DNA of 64,000 nucleotides. Origin: Sipunculus nudus. Lineage: Eukaryota; Annelida; Sipuncula; Golfingiida; Sipunculidae. Position numbers and translations under genes: made by a program. The notes beneath the pieces are model-generated. The model searched no databases. It was given only the letters and a program-made list of their open reading frames with translations, and was not told the origin of the DNA. Shown here in pieces: positions 25,352-36,972 of this stretch (position 1 is the stretch's first letter; each line of letters begins with the position of its first letter). Location of the stretch: the NCBI GenBank assembly GCA_026874595.1, contig CM049306.1:98945642-99009641 (forward strand), written 5' to 3'.

Positions 25352-27233
25352 CTACCCACAGAGGAGACTGTCGTAGTTCTGTTCTTCTATGCAGCAGAGA
25401 TAGTCTCCTGCACAGTCACCGTCTCCGGCAGGGCAGCGCCTCAGGTAGAAGACGTCACACACCCCGATTGTCGGGTTACATATTCCCAGGCTGTCTGGTC
25501 CACAGCGATCTGGGTCCTGGGCGGCTGTAAACGTTATGATTAAACAATATTCGAAGTACAGCTGATTCACTACAGAATATATATATCCAAAGTTGGGAGT
25601 GCCAAAATTTACAACGTATGAGGTATGATAATTATAGGTCAAACTGAAATATTTGTTCATGAAATATGTATTTCCCATATATACCCAGTTAGCACAAATT
25701 AGTTTTGAAAATGTTGCCTGTGAGTATTCCACTTTAAAAGTTTAATATATGATATAAAAAAAATCATAACATTCTTTGAAAGAAATTAGATATTTCTTTT
25801 TTTCATAGATTATTTTACATTGTAAATACAATTAAAAGTTAATGATATGCCTAGTAACATTATATATTAATATTTTCAACACTACATTAAAAGCTTAAAC
25901 GAATATGTTACATTTTTAAAAATTTATGTAATGAATTTTTAATCTATGAAATGTTTTGGAATTGCTTTCGATTTTTTTTAATGGTTTGTTGAAAAATCTG
26001 TGCAGATTATTGAAAATATTTGTAAAATGTTTCATGCCATCTGGTATATATTCACATGTTAAATATCCTATGTTAAATATCCTATATTAAATATCCTACA
26101 TTACAATGTTACATTACCAATTACCATTATGATTACCAAAATTATAGAATGCTGTGTCACCCGGGGTATACTTGCATTCTGTTTACTATTTATGGGTCAC
26201 CTGAACAGTCAAGACTCAAAATCAAATGAAAAATATATCCTCGTCTGGCCTGCATGTAACTGACATTCTGTTGCACGTGTGTTCACATGCGGGGGTCAGC
26301 TGACCCGAACCCTACACACGACGCCTCAAACACACGCAGTGTGCATTCTCGAGGAAAAGGTCTATTGTAAAATTTCCCGCAAGTCTTCATTTGACGTCAT
26401 AGGTCATGGACAACCGCGTGTCAGTAGATGTTTACGTAATTTATGACAGTAGGATTCTTTACGCCTACACATTTTCTTTCCCGTCCGGTTTTGCCCGATC
26501 CTTTTAACATAATTACAATGTTCAAACATGTCCCGATTTCTACATGCTTTTTCTCCACTCTCTGATGCCATTTCGAAGTTACCCCGATGTGTGGAGCCGA
26601 TGTGCCCACAATTTAACTTTAATTTTATTTTTTACTTTCATCACGTATAGAGTACAACTAATAAATATCCCTCTATTGCCCAAAACAATCTTTCTCTCGA
26701 AAGGATTAAATCTTAAGCAATTTATCAATTATATATATCAAAATTAAACAAGCGCAACGCCTCGGAAATGCCCGATGTTTAGTCCTAAAGGGTCAAGACG
26801 ATGCGAAGTGTGTCGTAAGTGGGGGCTACTTCCATATTTTCCAAAAACGCGCTAGGGAAGTTGCCATTATTTCGCCAAAGGACTTTTGCATGTATCAAAA
26901 ACTAGGCCAGTGAACTAGGCCGATGTCAACCAGGGCCATGAACCTACCCCCCCCCCCCCCCAAAAAAAAAAAAAAAAAGAAAAAACACCACTGTCCTGTC
27001 CCATTGCAGTGCACATAATGAAGACAAGGGCGAACACGTCTCTTTTCTTCCAACACCACAGGAGCCTGCAGCGCTATACGGTGTCTCTGTGCTGGTACTA
27101 TTTTTTAGCCTGACCTTTAAATACATCTCCTCATCAACTAATGAGTTCAAGTTATCATAAATTAACATAAAAAGATGTTACCTGCAAGGACCAAGAGGGT
27201 GATGGTTGATACGACAGCTGTTAGCTTCCTCAT
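25352..27233 (-). CDS. secreted eight-cysteine small protein A (74 aa)
   Basis: Two coding exons on the minus strand: 27182-27233 (MRKLTAVVSTITLLVLA, a signal peptide, ending in phase 1 before gtaaca) and 25352-25524 (acceptor tttacag). Together they are 225 nt, 74 codons plus stop. The mature part starts about AQDPDRCGPD and has eight cysteines spaced C-x7-C-x6-C-x7-C-x6-C-x5-CC-x10-C, acidic and short, ending LLCG. It should be exported and held by four disulfides. I do not recognise the fold; it is not a standard WAP, defensin or EGF spacing. Genes B and C downstream share the CGP start, the CC pair, the C-terminal CG and the same intron phase, so these are paralogues. A possible TATA (minus strand) lies at 27313-27320. 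Confidence 0.75.
26056..26097. repeat. three 14-bp tandem units (atgttaaatatcct)
   Basis: Two exact units and a third with one mismatch, inside intron 1 of gene A. Confidence 0.8.
26945..26978. repeat. poly(C)-poly(A) tract
   Basis: A run of about 15 C followed by about 16 A within the intron of gene A. Another C run is at 27998-28014. Both are homopolymers without coding meaning. Confidence 0.9.
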
Positions 27234-28528
27234 ATTTAGGATTGTATGTGCCTATATACGGCCGATATCTCTTTATGACCCCGTATCTGTAACACTATCT
27301 TCATGCACACATGGTATATAACTACGTGATCTATATAAGGTGTGAGAAAATGCCAGTTGCGGGTGATGATAACTGATAACGGAGAAAGGGTGGCGTTTTT
27401 CATAGTTTATCAACTTCTGTAAAATATTACAATTTAAAATTATAACAGTAATTATAAACTGTTAATGGGGGAATCTGAGTTATTTTTATTCCTTTTAGTG
27501 AAAGGTATCTGGTGAATACGTCTTAGACTTGCCCGCCACAAAATTTTCAAGCCAAAGACACCATGCACTTGGGGTGGTTGGTTGGATCAGACACACATTT
27601 CATCACGGTGGAAATTCCATCAAGTCATTCATATTTGATTACTTTTCTTTGGACAGTGGCTGTTCCTTGTCCATGTTCACCCATGACGGGAAAAACTATG
27701 GGTAATATAGATTTTACGCCAGACGAACACATTTTCATGGCATGTAGGTGTTAACAGGTTATTATTTCTTGCATGACACAGAAAATATTTAAAATACCTC
27801 AAGTTGGAGCGAGATACGGGGCTTGATTACAGGTGTTTAAATATGATGACCAATGGCAAGCATGCTAACCTTAACCATAACTTGATCGGCTTTATAATTC
27901 TTACTCTCTTTCCACATGCGATAATGGTAGCTTGATTATGAGATAATGTATATGATCGGACGGATTGTCATTCAGAATTAAATTGACTATCGGATTACCC
28001 CCCCCCCCCCCCCCAGTAGCCCAATAGACCGAACATTCCCGAATGCCAAATTCATCAGGATTTTTCGGAAATATGGTATCTCTACGGACATTTAAGACAA
28101 ACTCTGTGTGGCCTCAGAGGAGTTGCGTGGCAACGATTTAATGCCACCATAAGTTAACGTAGATATCTAACAATCATAACCGATGTTCACTTGTTTCATT
28201 AAATCACTAAGGGCTTCATCTAAGCATGTGTGATCAGGGCACCTGGACTCTGGTATATAGCGTTCACGAGTGTATTGTTCAAAGTAAATGTAACCAGGTC
28301 CAGTGTTAACATCCGATTATTAGATTGCACAGTGCCTAAGGGTTTGCTAACGTCATTTTTATTACTAGTATTATAGGGATGATATTACATTTACTTGCTG
28401 TTTATTTTAGTCGAACTAAAAGCTTTATTCTTTGATTAACACCAGGCACAGACAAATAGTGCCTCAGATATCTGGTGCACGATGAAGAGGTTTTTAGCAA
28501 GAGGAAGACGCTTGTTGTGTTGTCAGGT

Positions 28529-28567
28529 TTTATTTCCATTTTCAAGACTTTGATGCATCGGGTCCAC
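28529..28567 (-). other. 3' UTR exon of cysteine-rich gene B with poly(A) signal
   Basis: Acceptor atatttcag ends at 28568; the exon begins GTGGACCCGATGCATC and carries AATAAA at 28529-28534. It pairs with the donor CAG/gtaagt at 28910/28909, 17 nt past the stop of gene B. The true 3' end is probably 10-25 nt beyond the signal. Confidence 0.6.
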
Positions 28568-28926
28568 CTGAAATATGAAAGGAACAGCTGTTAAGGAACC
28601 GGGAGTCATGTACAGTGGACAGCAGTCAGAGTAATGAAATATAATGTGACCACTGACCATTGTATAAATGTCCCTACCAAACGAATTTTACCCTTTGTGT
28701 TTTATATCCTTTGTCTGACACTGACCATAAACCGAATATTCCTTTCGAGCTACTGACAGGACTTATGCCTACATATAATACACATTTCACCTGGGCTACA
28801 ACTTTTCTGCTTTTAAAAACAGTTCCATCTTGACTCATACTTGCCTTTTACATAAATACCACCTAATCTCTTACATGGAGTAATCTTGAACTGTACAGTT
28901 TTCACTTACCTGATAATGACCTTGAC

Positions 28927-29440
28927 CTAGGCACCACATCCGGTGATATTAGCTAGTGCATCCACACAGCATATTCCGGTCAGACACTCGTCGTCGTAGT
29001 TTGGACATCGGTCCGTCAACAGCAGACTGTCACATACCGGTCCCTCCAGACACACTCCGGGCTCACTACCTTCCTCCCCGGGCCCACACTCGTCCTGGCC
29101 AAGAGCTGGTAATATAGTCCAAAGCCGTGTTATCTCAATCATTTATTTAAGTTCCATATATTGTTAAGCTTGACCAGAAATAAATAACCGTTAATGCTAA
29201 CTAACCGGGCTATTACAATAAAATTTAAGTGTGGATGACCATTTGATATATAATGTAAGATAGATATCAGAAAAGAGTGTGACACAAAGACCTGTTCAAC
29301 ATAAAATGCAGGTCACATACAATGCTAGTGAAATATAATACTAGTCATATATTTATAAAATAATTGCCTTCCTGTATTTCTGACTATTGTGCGATTCACT
29401 TACCGACACCAAGCAAAATTAGAATGATAACGTATTTCAT
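28927..29440 (-). CDS. secreted eight-cysteine small protein B (71 aa)
   Basis: Coding exons 29404-29440 (MKYVIILILLGV, signal peptide, phase 1, donor gtaagt) and 28927-29105 (acceptor ttaccag) give 216 nt, 71 codons plus stop. The mature protein begins about LGQDECGPG. Its eight cysteines are spaced C-x11-C-x5-C-x8-C-x6-C-x4-CC-x9-C, identical to gene C, with shared CPNYD/CPPYD and GxCCVDAL...ITxCG segments. It is strongly acidic and carries one NIT glycosylation site. A further intron follows the stop within 17 nt, leading to the short 3' UTR exon at 28529-28567. Extracellular or secreted role inferred from the signal peptide; function unknown. The fit of exon phases and cysteine spacing among three neighbours makes the gene model firm. 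Confidence 0.8.
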
Positions 29441-30528
29441 GCTAACGTCCAGTGTGGATCTGCGTCCTGTGCTTGTCCAAGCAAGATGGAAACTGACAGA
29501 TGGTATTTGATATCGACATAGGTGGTCACCAGATGACCTGGTCATGTCATCAGAGCCACGATACAGGTGATAACGGATATTGGGTGCAAGGACAGGGTGC
29601 GATGGGAAAATCCAAGGTTTGTATGAAGAGGGCGCTGTTCATATATATCTTTATGGTCTCCTTTTGGAGTGACATCTTTGTAGTTGTGGCAAAGGCATTT
29701 TAATTGTATCTGCTGTAGTTCAAAGAATGTTCAATAATCTAGGATGACTTATACAGATAAGAGTGCCCTTTCATCCTTTACTAATTCCATGTCCAAAATA
29801 TGTTCCGAAACGGACATTGTACAACCTTTAGTTTACACTACCTATAGTGCCGAAAGGCACAAAACATGTAAGACTACTACTGCCTATATAACCAACCCAT
29901 GGCTTTTTTTATCATTATTGGTTTGATTTAAACTCAGAAACTTCCGTGAAAAGATCAATTTCCGCAAACACGTACTAACCAATACATACCCGCCGTCACA
30001 TTTATGTCATCAGCATGACTTGCTTGCTCTTAAAAAATGGCCGAACCAGCCAATCTTGATTCACACGATTGCATTGATGTCTGAAGAGTCGCATGTGTAT
30101 CGTCTATAGGTAATATCAAACAAATAAGCCCTACATTCTCTGTTTGGCAGGTTCATTTGCCTCCCATTAAAAACAAGACTCGGCATATTAACTTTAAACC
30201 TGAGAGAGTCATGGTTTCGGAACATAAAAAAATCAAGGTTATTCACATGTAGTTTTTTTTATAGTATTAGATATACCCCTTATCTAACCTAATTTTCCTG
30301 AGAATTCTTTTAAAATATATAATACAATCAAAGGATATATATTTTGCATAATTGTCAACTGTGCTGTAAAGTGATGTTATGAGAAAAACCGCTGGTATAC
30401 TGGTAGGATTATACATACAAAGCATAATGATTTAATACCACGTTCGTTCGTTGTGCGCTATAGCATGCACATATGACCAATGTGTATCCCCAGACTATGT
30501 CAGGAACAGCAGTGACAACCGGACTCCG
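29441..30528. other. intergenic, no gene seen
   Basis: AT-rich sequence between gene B and the inverted repeat. Open frames here are short and show no splice-supported or family-like features. Confidence 0.4.
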
Positions 30529-30964
30529 TAGGCAATGATAACTGGGCTGGTAAGCTTTCTTGGGTCGTGGTACAAGCAATATCGAGGAATGCATCGTAGT
30601 GGTATTCCAACAATATGCTACGAATAATGAATTTACAAAAGAGAATACATTTTGACTCACAATAAAAAAAACACCCCGTCTTGATGGTAACGAGTCACTT
30701 CCTGTATCGCGTACCAGTTGGCTGCGTTAAGTAACCCGTGCGAGCCATGCCTGTATTCATGCGGTCACCGTGACCATGGAGACGGTGTTTCAGTTTGGGT
30801 TGTGAGCTCATATGTATACTATTGTGTTAGGTCGTCATGCTCATGATTATGGCCATTTACCACAATATGAATGCAACCTGATGCAAGTCCACTGCGATAC
30901 ATTCCTCGATATTACTTGTATCACCACTCGAATAGGCTTACCAGCCCTATTATCCCATTGCCTA
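30529..30964. repeat. inverted repeat pair (possible fold-back element)
   Basis: Arms 30529-30603 and about 30889-30964 are imperfect inverted copies (about 75 bp, roughly four in five bases matching), sharing TATCGAGGAATG and GGGCTGGTAAGC on opposite strands. The 285-bp centre holds a short palindrome, ggtcaccgtgacc, near 30767. A non-autonomous fold-back transposon or a hairpin-forming transcript are both possible. Confidence 0.65.
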
Positions 30965-31469
30965 CTAAGTCAGATTCTCACGGCTAGCCTATAGTGTGCC
31001 AAGTTAAGGGCTACGTATGTTTTAAGGTTTTTAGCATATCCCGCCGAAGTAGTTTTCTTGTGAGCGAGATAAATCACGAAATATTTTACGGATCTTTATC
31101 GAAATTCACATATGTATTGACAGGGGTAAGAGGACGAAGTCTATTTAAAATGGGGTCAGGTCCTTGCCTTAAATATGTCATTTTTTGGTGAAAATCACAC
31201 AAAATGTTAAATATCACAAGAAAAAAATGCATAGATTTTTCTAAAAATAAGGTTGACCGAAGATCTTGAAAAACTTTGTCTTATACCGGACACTGGTGGC
31301 GCCACCTTTTATCCATTTTCTTGTTTTTGCGCCTTTTAATACCCGATCATTGCCACTTGACAGAAGTATCACAATTACAAGTCGAAAACCAATGGACAGC
31401 ATTCTTTCATATTATGCACATGTTTAGGTATTGCTTATAGAATGTAACCTTTTCAAATTAAGATCATGA

Positions 31470-31990
31470 TCATTACTATAAGGGTGGCTTTGACCTTGAA
31501 TATTTCCATATATGGAGAAAAACATATAAAATAATTATATATCTCAAGTGTAATCATGTGCTTTTCTGAAAATAAATATGAAACATGACAGATGGAAAGT
31601 TGTTGAGACTCGAAAGTGTTAAAAATCAGTGTCATTGACCTTAATCTTCAATGTCAAACATGCCGATATAAAGGATTTTTGTGAACCCCATAATTTTTTA
31701 AATATCCCATCTTTTTTCTTCAAATTTGACACAGATTTCGTTTCCACAAAGATCTCTTAATGCTTAAAAACTAGTGACCTTGACCTTGGTTTCCTAGGTT
31801 AACTCTGCGAATGTATAGGTTTTTTCCTAACCCCATTAATTTTGATTTACTGCATATTTTTTCTTTAAATTTGATACACAAATTGTTCCAAAAAGTTGTC
31901 GGACTAGTTTAAAAATTTGTAACCTTGACCCTGGTGGCCTTGGCCCTTACAGATTGTCCATATAAGAAGAAGGTCCATTTAAGAGGGGAT
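31470..31990. repeat. degenerate ~145-bp tandem repeat (TGACCTTGACCTT family)
   Basis: Units begin with a tgaccttgacctt-like word at about 31488, 31633, 31783 and 31923 and include a ttcaaatttgacaca-like word later in the unit. Copies are diverged with indels. Dispersed repeats of this look are common in bivalve genomes. Confidence 0.55.
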
Positions 31991-32307
31991 ATGCCTAAAT
32001 TGTCTGTAGAAACTACGGTATATCTGATGCCATAATTCAAGTTAAAAATCAGGACATTCTTTTCCCTAACATTTAGCAGCAGACTTAGCTTATTTTTCTC
32101 CAAACGAAAAAAATGTATCCATATTGCACATTATTGTGAGAATTTCAAAATACCTTAAAGATAAAACACGGCATTTATTTCTCCTTATGCGATAGATAAT
32201 CACAAAGACTTTTGTGATACTAACTCACGCCATGTTAACTGTAAGATATACCGATCTCAACAGAAATTAAACAAATTGACAACAACAGCAACACCAGAAT
32301 GAGAACA

Positions 32308-32359
32308 TTTATTTCCTGTTTTAATGTACTTCACCTTCCATGGACTCACCTTGGTCAAC
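32308..32359 (-). other. 3' UTR exon of cysteine-rich gene C with poly(A) signal
   Basis: Acceptor atatttcag ends at 32360; the exon begins GTTGACCAAGG and contains AATAAA at 32308-32313. It resembles the B exon (both start after atatttcag with GT.GACC and place GGAAATAAA near the end). It pairs with donor gtaagt at 33693, 13 nt past the stop of gene C. Confidence 0.6.
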
Positions 32360-32829
32360 CTGAAATATATTTTTCACCTTTATAAAAAAAAGAACATATG
32401 AAATATATGTGGTACAGTTCGAGCATATAAAGTTGTTTATATCATACATTAACCCTATGTTAAGTCTTATATTTCCTCCAACAGATCTGATCGGAGGATG
32501 CATTTTTACCTCTGTTTGACTGTCTGTCTATAGGTAACTTTTGTCTGTATCTGCTCCGGGTAACTTCATTTGGTTTAGTTCAAATGTATTTCCCTAAATC
32601 TCTCTGGCTTCTAGATGCACCCTCCACATAATTAAATTGGCATCCATTCAATAATTTTACACAAGCAGACACCGACCGGCAGAACTATGGAGAGGCCGAA
32701 GGTACAATCCGACCCAATTTACTGGCAGGGTTTTAAGACCTACTGACCATCGGTATTAACAGTTTGTACAGAGAATAAACAGAATAAGCTTTGTCAGTGA
32801 AGCTTTCTTTACAAGAAAAGTGTGTGTCG

Positions 32830-32990
32830 CAAGTTACGGGTTCGATTCCAAAATCTGCCCGTTATTTTCATCCGTGACATTTGGCGCAGTCTGCAGGATC
32901 TGGAGATTTTTACAATGCATGCGTTGACTCCAGAGATAACTCGACACATAACCTCACTTGTATTATAGGTTACGGGTTCGATCCCAAGCC
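32830..32990. mobile_element. retroelement relic with tRNA-B-box-like words and a gypsy-like primer-binding site
   Basis: Two copies of gttacgggttcgat(t/c)cc lie about 136 bp apart (32834 and 32971). Between them, at 32880-32900, ttggcgcagtctgcaggatc resembles primer-binding sites found just inside the 5' LTR of some Ty3/gypsy elements, and it directly follows a CA that could be an LTR end. No gag or pol reading frame remains. A tRNA-derived SINE is the alternative. Confidence 0.35.
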
Positions 32991-33444
32991 TGGCCAAGTT
33001 TTCTAAAGCAGTCTTCATCAAATTTTGTTTCATCGTTCTTATACATTAATATTATTTTGTTGACCACTACAGGTATTGGCTTAGAAAGATTTGTTACTTG
33101 TCATTTATTTGACACTCAAGGATCTCTCACTTCCAATTCCCGATAGAAGTAACCTGTGATATTAAACATTTCTAAACCATGAATAAATTGATATGTCCCC
33201 TTTATAATGTTTCTGAACAAATAAAAGTCTGAGAGTGCTTACATGTACTTTATCGCAGAATAACTGTACATTATTTTGATAATTTCTGGGACTAGAAGTG
33301 TTTTTCTTCAATATGATCTGCTGATTTCCGATAAAATATCTCATTTATTCAGTACAAACAATACTATTATTTCAATGAGGATCCTGAGCACGCATATGCA
33401 GCTGTTTCCTGAAAATTCTTTTTAAAATGTTATATACAACTAAA

Positions 33445-33584
33445 TGCAGGCGCGGATCCAGAATGGGGGTTTTGGGGGTCGAGCCCCCCCCCCCTGCTCT
33501 GAAGCAAGGAACCTTTTTAGGACAATTTTTAAACATGAAACCCGTTGGCCCCTCCCTGTAAAAAAAAATGGATCCGCGCCTGCA
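33445..33584. mobile_element. 140-bp MITE with perfect 16-bp inverted ends (TGCAGGCGCGGATCCA)
   Basis: The ends TGCAGGCGCGGATCCA and TGGATCCGCGCCTGCA are exact inverted repeats around a 108-bp centre with a C9-10 run. It belongs to the same broad GGATCC-ended family as the elements at 42512 and 56863. No clear target duplication is seen. Confidence 0.75.
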
Positions 33585-33706
33585 AAGGGTATAGATTTAG
33601 CATAATTGTCAACTGTGCTATATATTAATACATATTTACATATATGACTTTATGCCCCCGCGACTGATATATAATTGTATTGTTATCACTTACCTGTATG
33701 TAATTT

Positions 33707-35445
33707 CTATGGGCCACAGTCGACTGTGATGTCCAATGCATCGACGCAGCACACTCCGCTGGCACAGTCGCCGTCGTAAGGTGGGCAGTGTTCCGTCATA
33801 ATTAAAGCATCACACGTCGCCTTATCTATACAAATACCGGGCCTGGAACCTGCAATACCGGGGCCACACTCTTGCTGCTGAGCGTAGGCTGTCATAGAAA
33901 GAGAATAAATTGATTTATATTATAAGACTGTTCTGTTGCTGCAGTTCCTGGTAATAGATGTAGCAATAATGTGTTTATCTGATAACATGCAAAATTTCCA
34001 GTAGCGTTAACAGATACAAACTTATTTAAAATATGCTTGGCTTAACACATTTAATCAGTTAGGAAAAATTTGAGACAATAATGCACAATGGGTCTCGGTC
34101 TTTTTTTTCTGCACATGATCATGGACTTTCAAGTAACATCAACACCTATGACACCAGACTAATGGTGACAGGTTCTGTTGGTAGGCTCTAGCGATTACGC
34201 CAGATTTAATTTTTTGGAAAATCGCTTTGTTTTATATATATTTTATATATATTTAGCAAAATCTTAATCAAAATATAGAGTATCGGTCATTCATTTTACC
34301 TCCGCAAATGAAGTTGGCAGGGCTTGTATGTTTGCCTAGGTTCTTGTTCTTGTGTGGTGGTCATTTTGGCCTCATTCATTCAAACCGGTATTGTATGGCG
34401 GAATAAAGATACCCAAACTGCAGTTTTCTTGCTCTTTTCATCAGATTCTCAGGGGGGAATTTAGTTATTAAATTGTTCAAAATAGCTCGAAACCTTACAT
34501 TTTATAAAATTAAATAGGCAAGTAGTGTCTCGTATGACCAGTGTGTCTTGTATTACATTATGATTCAGATGGTGCAAGTAGTCAGGAGAGAAGAAAGTCC
34601 GTCCCACAAGCCAGATTAACTCAGCCTTGTAAACTGCCTCTAACATGATAAGACCCAGTCTGATAATCACCACCTCTCGCTACCTAGCTGAAGTCAGCAA
34701 TGTTTACCGGTGGTGCTAGTGATTCTCCAAACCAGTCCCAGGGCGGGTCACACACATCACCAATAGTGAACCGATTAAAACAAGATTTTTGTTCAAAGCA
34801 AGCAACCGTATCAGAAAGTATCACATGGGTCCAGGATATCAGAAATACCCGGATGCCAAAACTGCATTTGATCCAAAAGTTCAATGTGTGTCAAGGCCAG
34901 AAGGTAAAAGTTAGGTCAGATTTGAAAATGAGCCCAAATCCAATTATCTTTCTTTTGAAATAAGTCTTAAATGAGTAAAAAAAAAATCAATGATAATTCA
35001 CAAGAGATTCACAAGAATTCACGTGCTGAGCTACAGTATAGTAATGGGTCTTTGTACGTTGTCAGTCCGTCTTGGCTTCCTGTCGTCAAGCACACTTTGC
35101 GATGGCGACTTGGCGTCAGGGATGATTCTAAACATACAGACGGAAACTCAGACATGATTGATACACTCTGTATTAGCCATCCTGGACATTTTTTTTTAAT
35201 ACCTGCTGCTAGAATTTTATTTATGTTAAAATGCAAAAAAAATAAAAATATTTGCTCAGGACATACACCAATAATTTAAGATTATATCCGTAAGAAAAAT
35301 GAAAATATGGTCCACACTTGGAACCGTAACTGGCATTTTTAGATATTAAATTATGATTAAAGCCCAATAGTAATATTATATCTATTTATTTGTAGAAAAA
35401 ATTCTCACCCGTTACCAACAGAGCGAGTAGCAGATAGACCTTCAT
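33707..35445 (-). CDS. secreted eight-cysteine small protein C (72 aa)
   Basis: Coding exons 35409-35445 (MKVYLLLALLVT, signal peptide, phase 1, donor gtgaga) and 33707-33888 (acceptor atgacag) total 219 nt, 72 codons plus stop. The mature chain starts about QQQECGPG and has the cysteine spacing C-x11-C-x5-C-x8-C-x6-C-x4-CC-x9-C, exactly as in gene B; C and B also share CPxYDxxC and GxCCVDAL. A downstream ATG in the second exon would lack a signal peptide and is not the start. The 3' UTR is split as in A and B. Expression and function are unknown; a compact disulfide-rich extracellular role (defence, matrix, inhibitor or signalling) is only inference. Confidence 0.8.
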
Positions 35446-36639
35446 GTCGGAGCGTCGTGTATGTACTGACAGTGTACGTGGCTTCATGTATTATAACGCC
35501 TGTGACAGCGACCATATGCTTGGGATCACATGTATTTTGTATCTTGGACGTGTTCCTATCTCAATAGGTTATCTTTTTTTCCATTTTTCCACTTTTAGAA
35601 TCACGATACATGACACACTTGACAGATACATACATATATATAGGTGCTAGTATACCAATTCTGTAGAATGGAGGCCACTTAAAATGTCTCAAGGTTCTCT
35701 TGCTACATTTCTTTGTATAAGCCTTATTTGCCACTAAATTGTTAACCATCAACAGAATAACCTTACGAATTAATTTGGTTAGATTTGGAATAATATAATT
35801 TGTGAAATTAATCAATGTTGTGCAATATCAACATTTAAAGGCCGCGTGAAAGAATATTTTCCTTTACTTAAGATTCATATTAATTGCATTTAAATTGAGT
35901 TTGTGAACACGTGTTCATTATTTTGTTTTCTATACCGTGAAATTTCTAACGTAACTTTCTTACTGCAATGTGGCTGCAACGTATAACCACTGTATTTACT
36001 GTTTATATTGAGAGGAGATATACGATTCGTCAGTCCTCTTTGTAACAGGTACAACTGTTTAATCTATAACGTATATATCCTTGTATCGACTAAATTAATC
36101 GAAAAATCATTTGGACTGAATAAAGATATATCTCACTTAAACACAATTTAACACAATATAAGCTTAAACTATTGAAAAGGGTTAGGTCACCTTTCATTAT
36201 AAAAAAAAATCTATTTCACTTCTGCATATCAGTTTGAATCTTAACACACGATAATTCTTCCCATGCATGTTACTTAATTTGCCAACTCACGTGTAGAAGA
36301 TCGTCCAGCCTGTGAACCTTGCAGACACATTTCCATGACGTAACATAAAAGTGACGTCATTATTATAAATTAACGACCATGACAAGAACCAGCTCAGTGT
36401 TCCCATCCATATGTATTGAGAGATTATGAAAGTTGCGCCATCTGCGGACATGCAAGACAACTAAACGAGTCTGCTATTCAGTGATTGTGAGTCAAGTTTT
36501 CTCACAATTCAAACGAATGTTTTTTTTGTTAAGGAGCCAGTGAATAATTTTCACGAAATAATTAATTTTTTTTAATGCATGTTTAATCTCTGAAGGCTAG
36601 CGATGCCAGGCAAGCGTTCTTAAGCGTTTTCCCCTTACG
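35446..36639. other. intergenic, no gene seen
   Basis: The promoter region of gene C should lie at the left end; a TATAAT-like word on the minus strand occurs near 35489-35495. Otherwise AT-rich without recognisable content. Confidence 0.35.
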
Positions 36640-36972
36640 AGCGTTTGCAAAATAAGAGTTCACTCTACTTTGGAACGGCCTATCACAATATCAGGCATCC
36701 TGTTCTCCAAACGCTCATGACAGTGTTATCTTGCTACTTTTTAAAGTTTAGCTGTCTGCATGCCTCCTGTATACAATCCGTGTTTCATAGGTATACAGCA
36801 GGGTAGGGAGAACAACAGCACAGTAGACCTTCAGTTTTATCGTAAGACTAATCCCTCGATGTTCCCAAACACAGAACATCAAAGCTGTGCTTTCTCTTCT
36901 GCAGTTAACTTCAGCATCAATAATCGATGAGCACCACCGGTATGAGACATTGATAAAGTTATCCATGATCAA
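36640..36972 (-). mobile_element. LINE reverse-transcriptase C-terminal fragment
   Basis: Read on the minus strand the segment encodes ISLTIKLKVYCAVVLPTLLY followed by TYETRIVYRRHA, the conserved stretch after the palm domain of endonuclease-reverse-transcriptase elements (KLKVYxAVVLPTLLYxxETWTVYxRH). Downstream, a degenerate RMPDIVIGRSK-like stretch about 36650-36690 fits the next conserved block. Stops interrupt it; 5'-truncated and inactive. Confidence 0.8.

Noticed and set aside
25071-25376. 101-codon plus-strand frame with LSLSLS and YIYI
   Set aside because: Driven by the composite CTGT/CT/TA microsatellite.
26944-27168. Frame ending in FFFFFGGGGG
   Set aside because: Homopolymer artefact in the intron of gene A.
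34684-35279. Overlapping frames on both strands in the intron of gene C
   Set aside because: No splice context, signal peptide or family motif; the flanking exons of gene C explain the locus.
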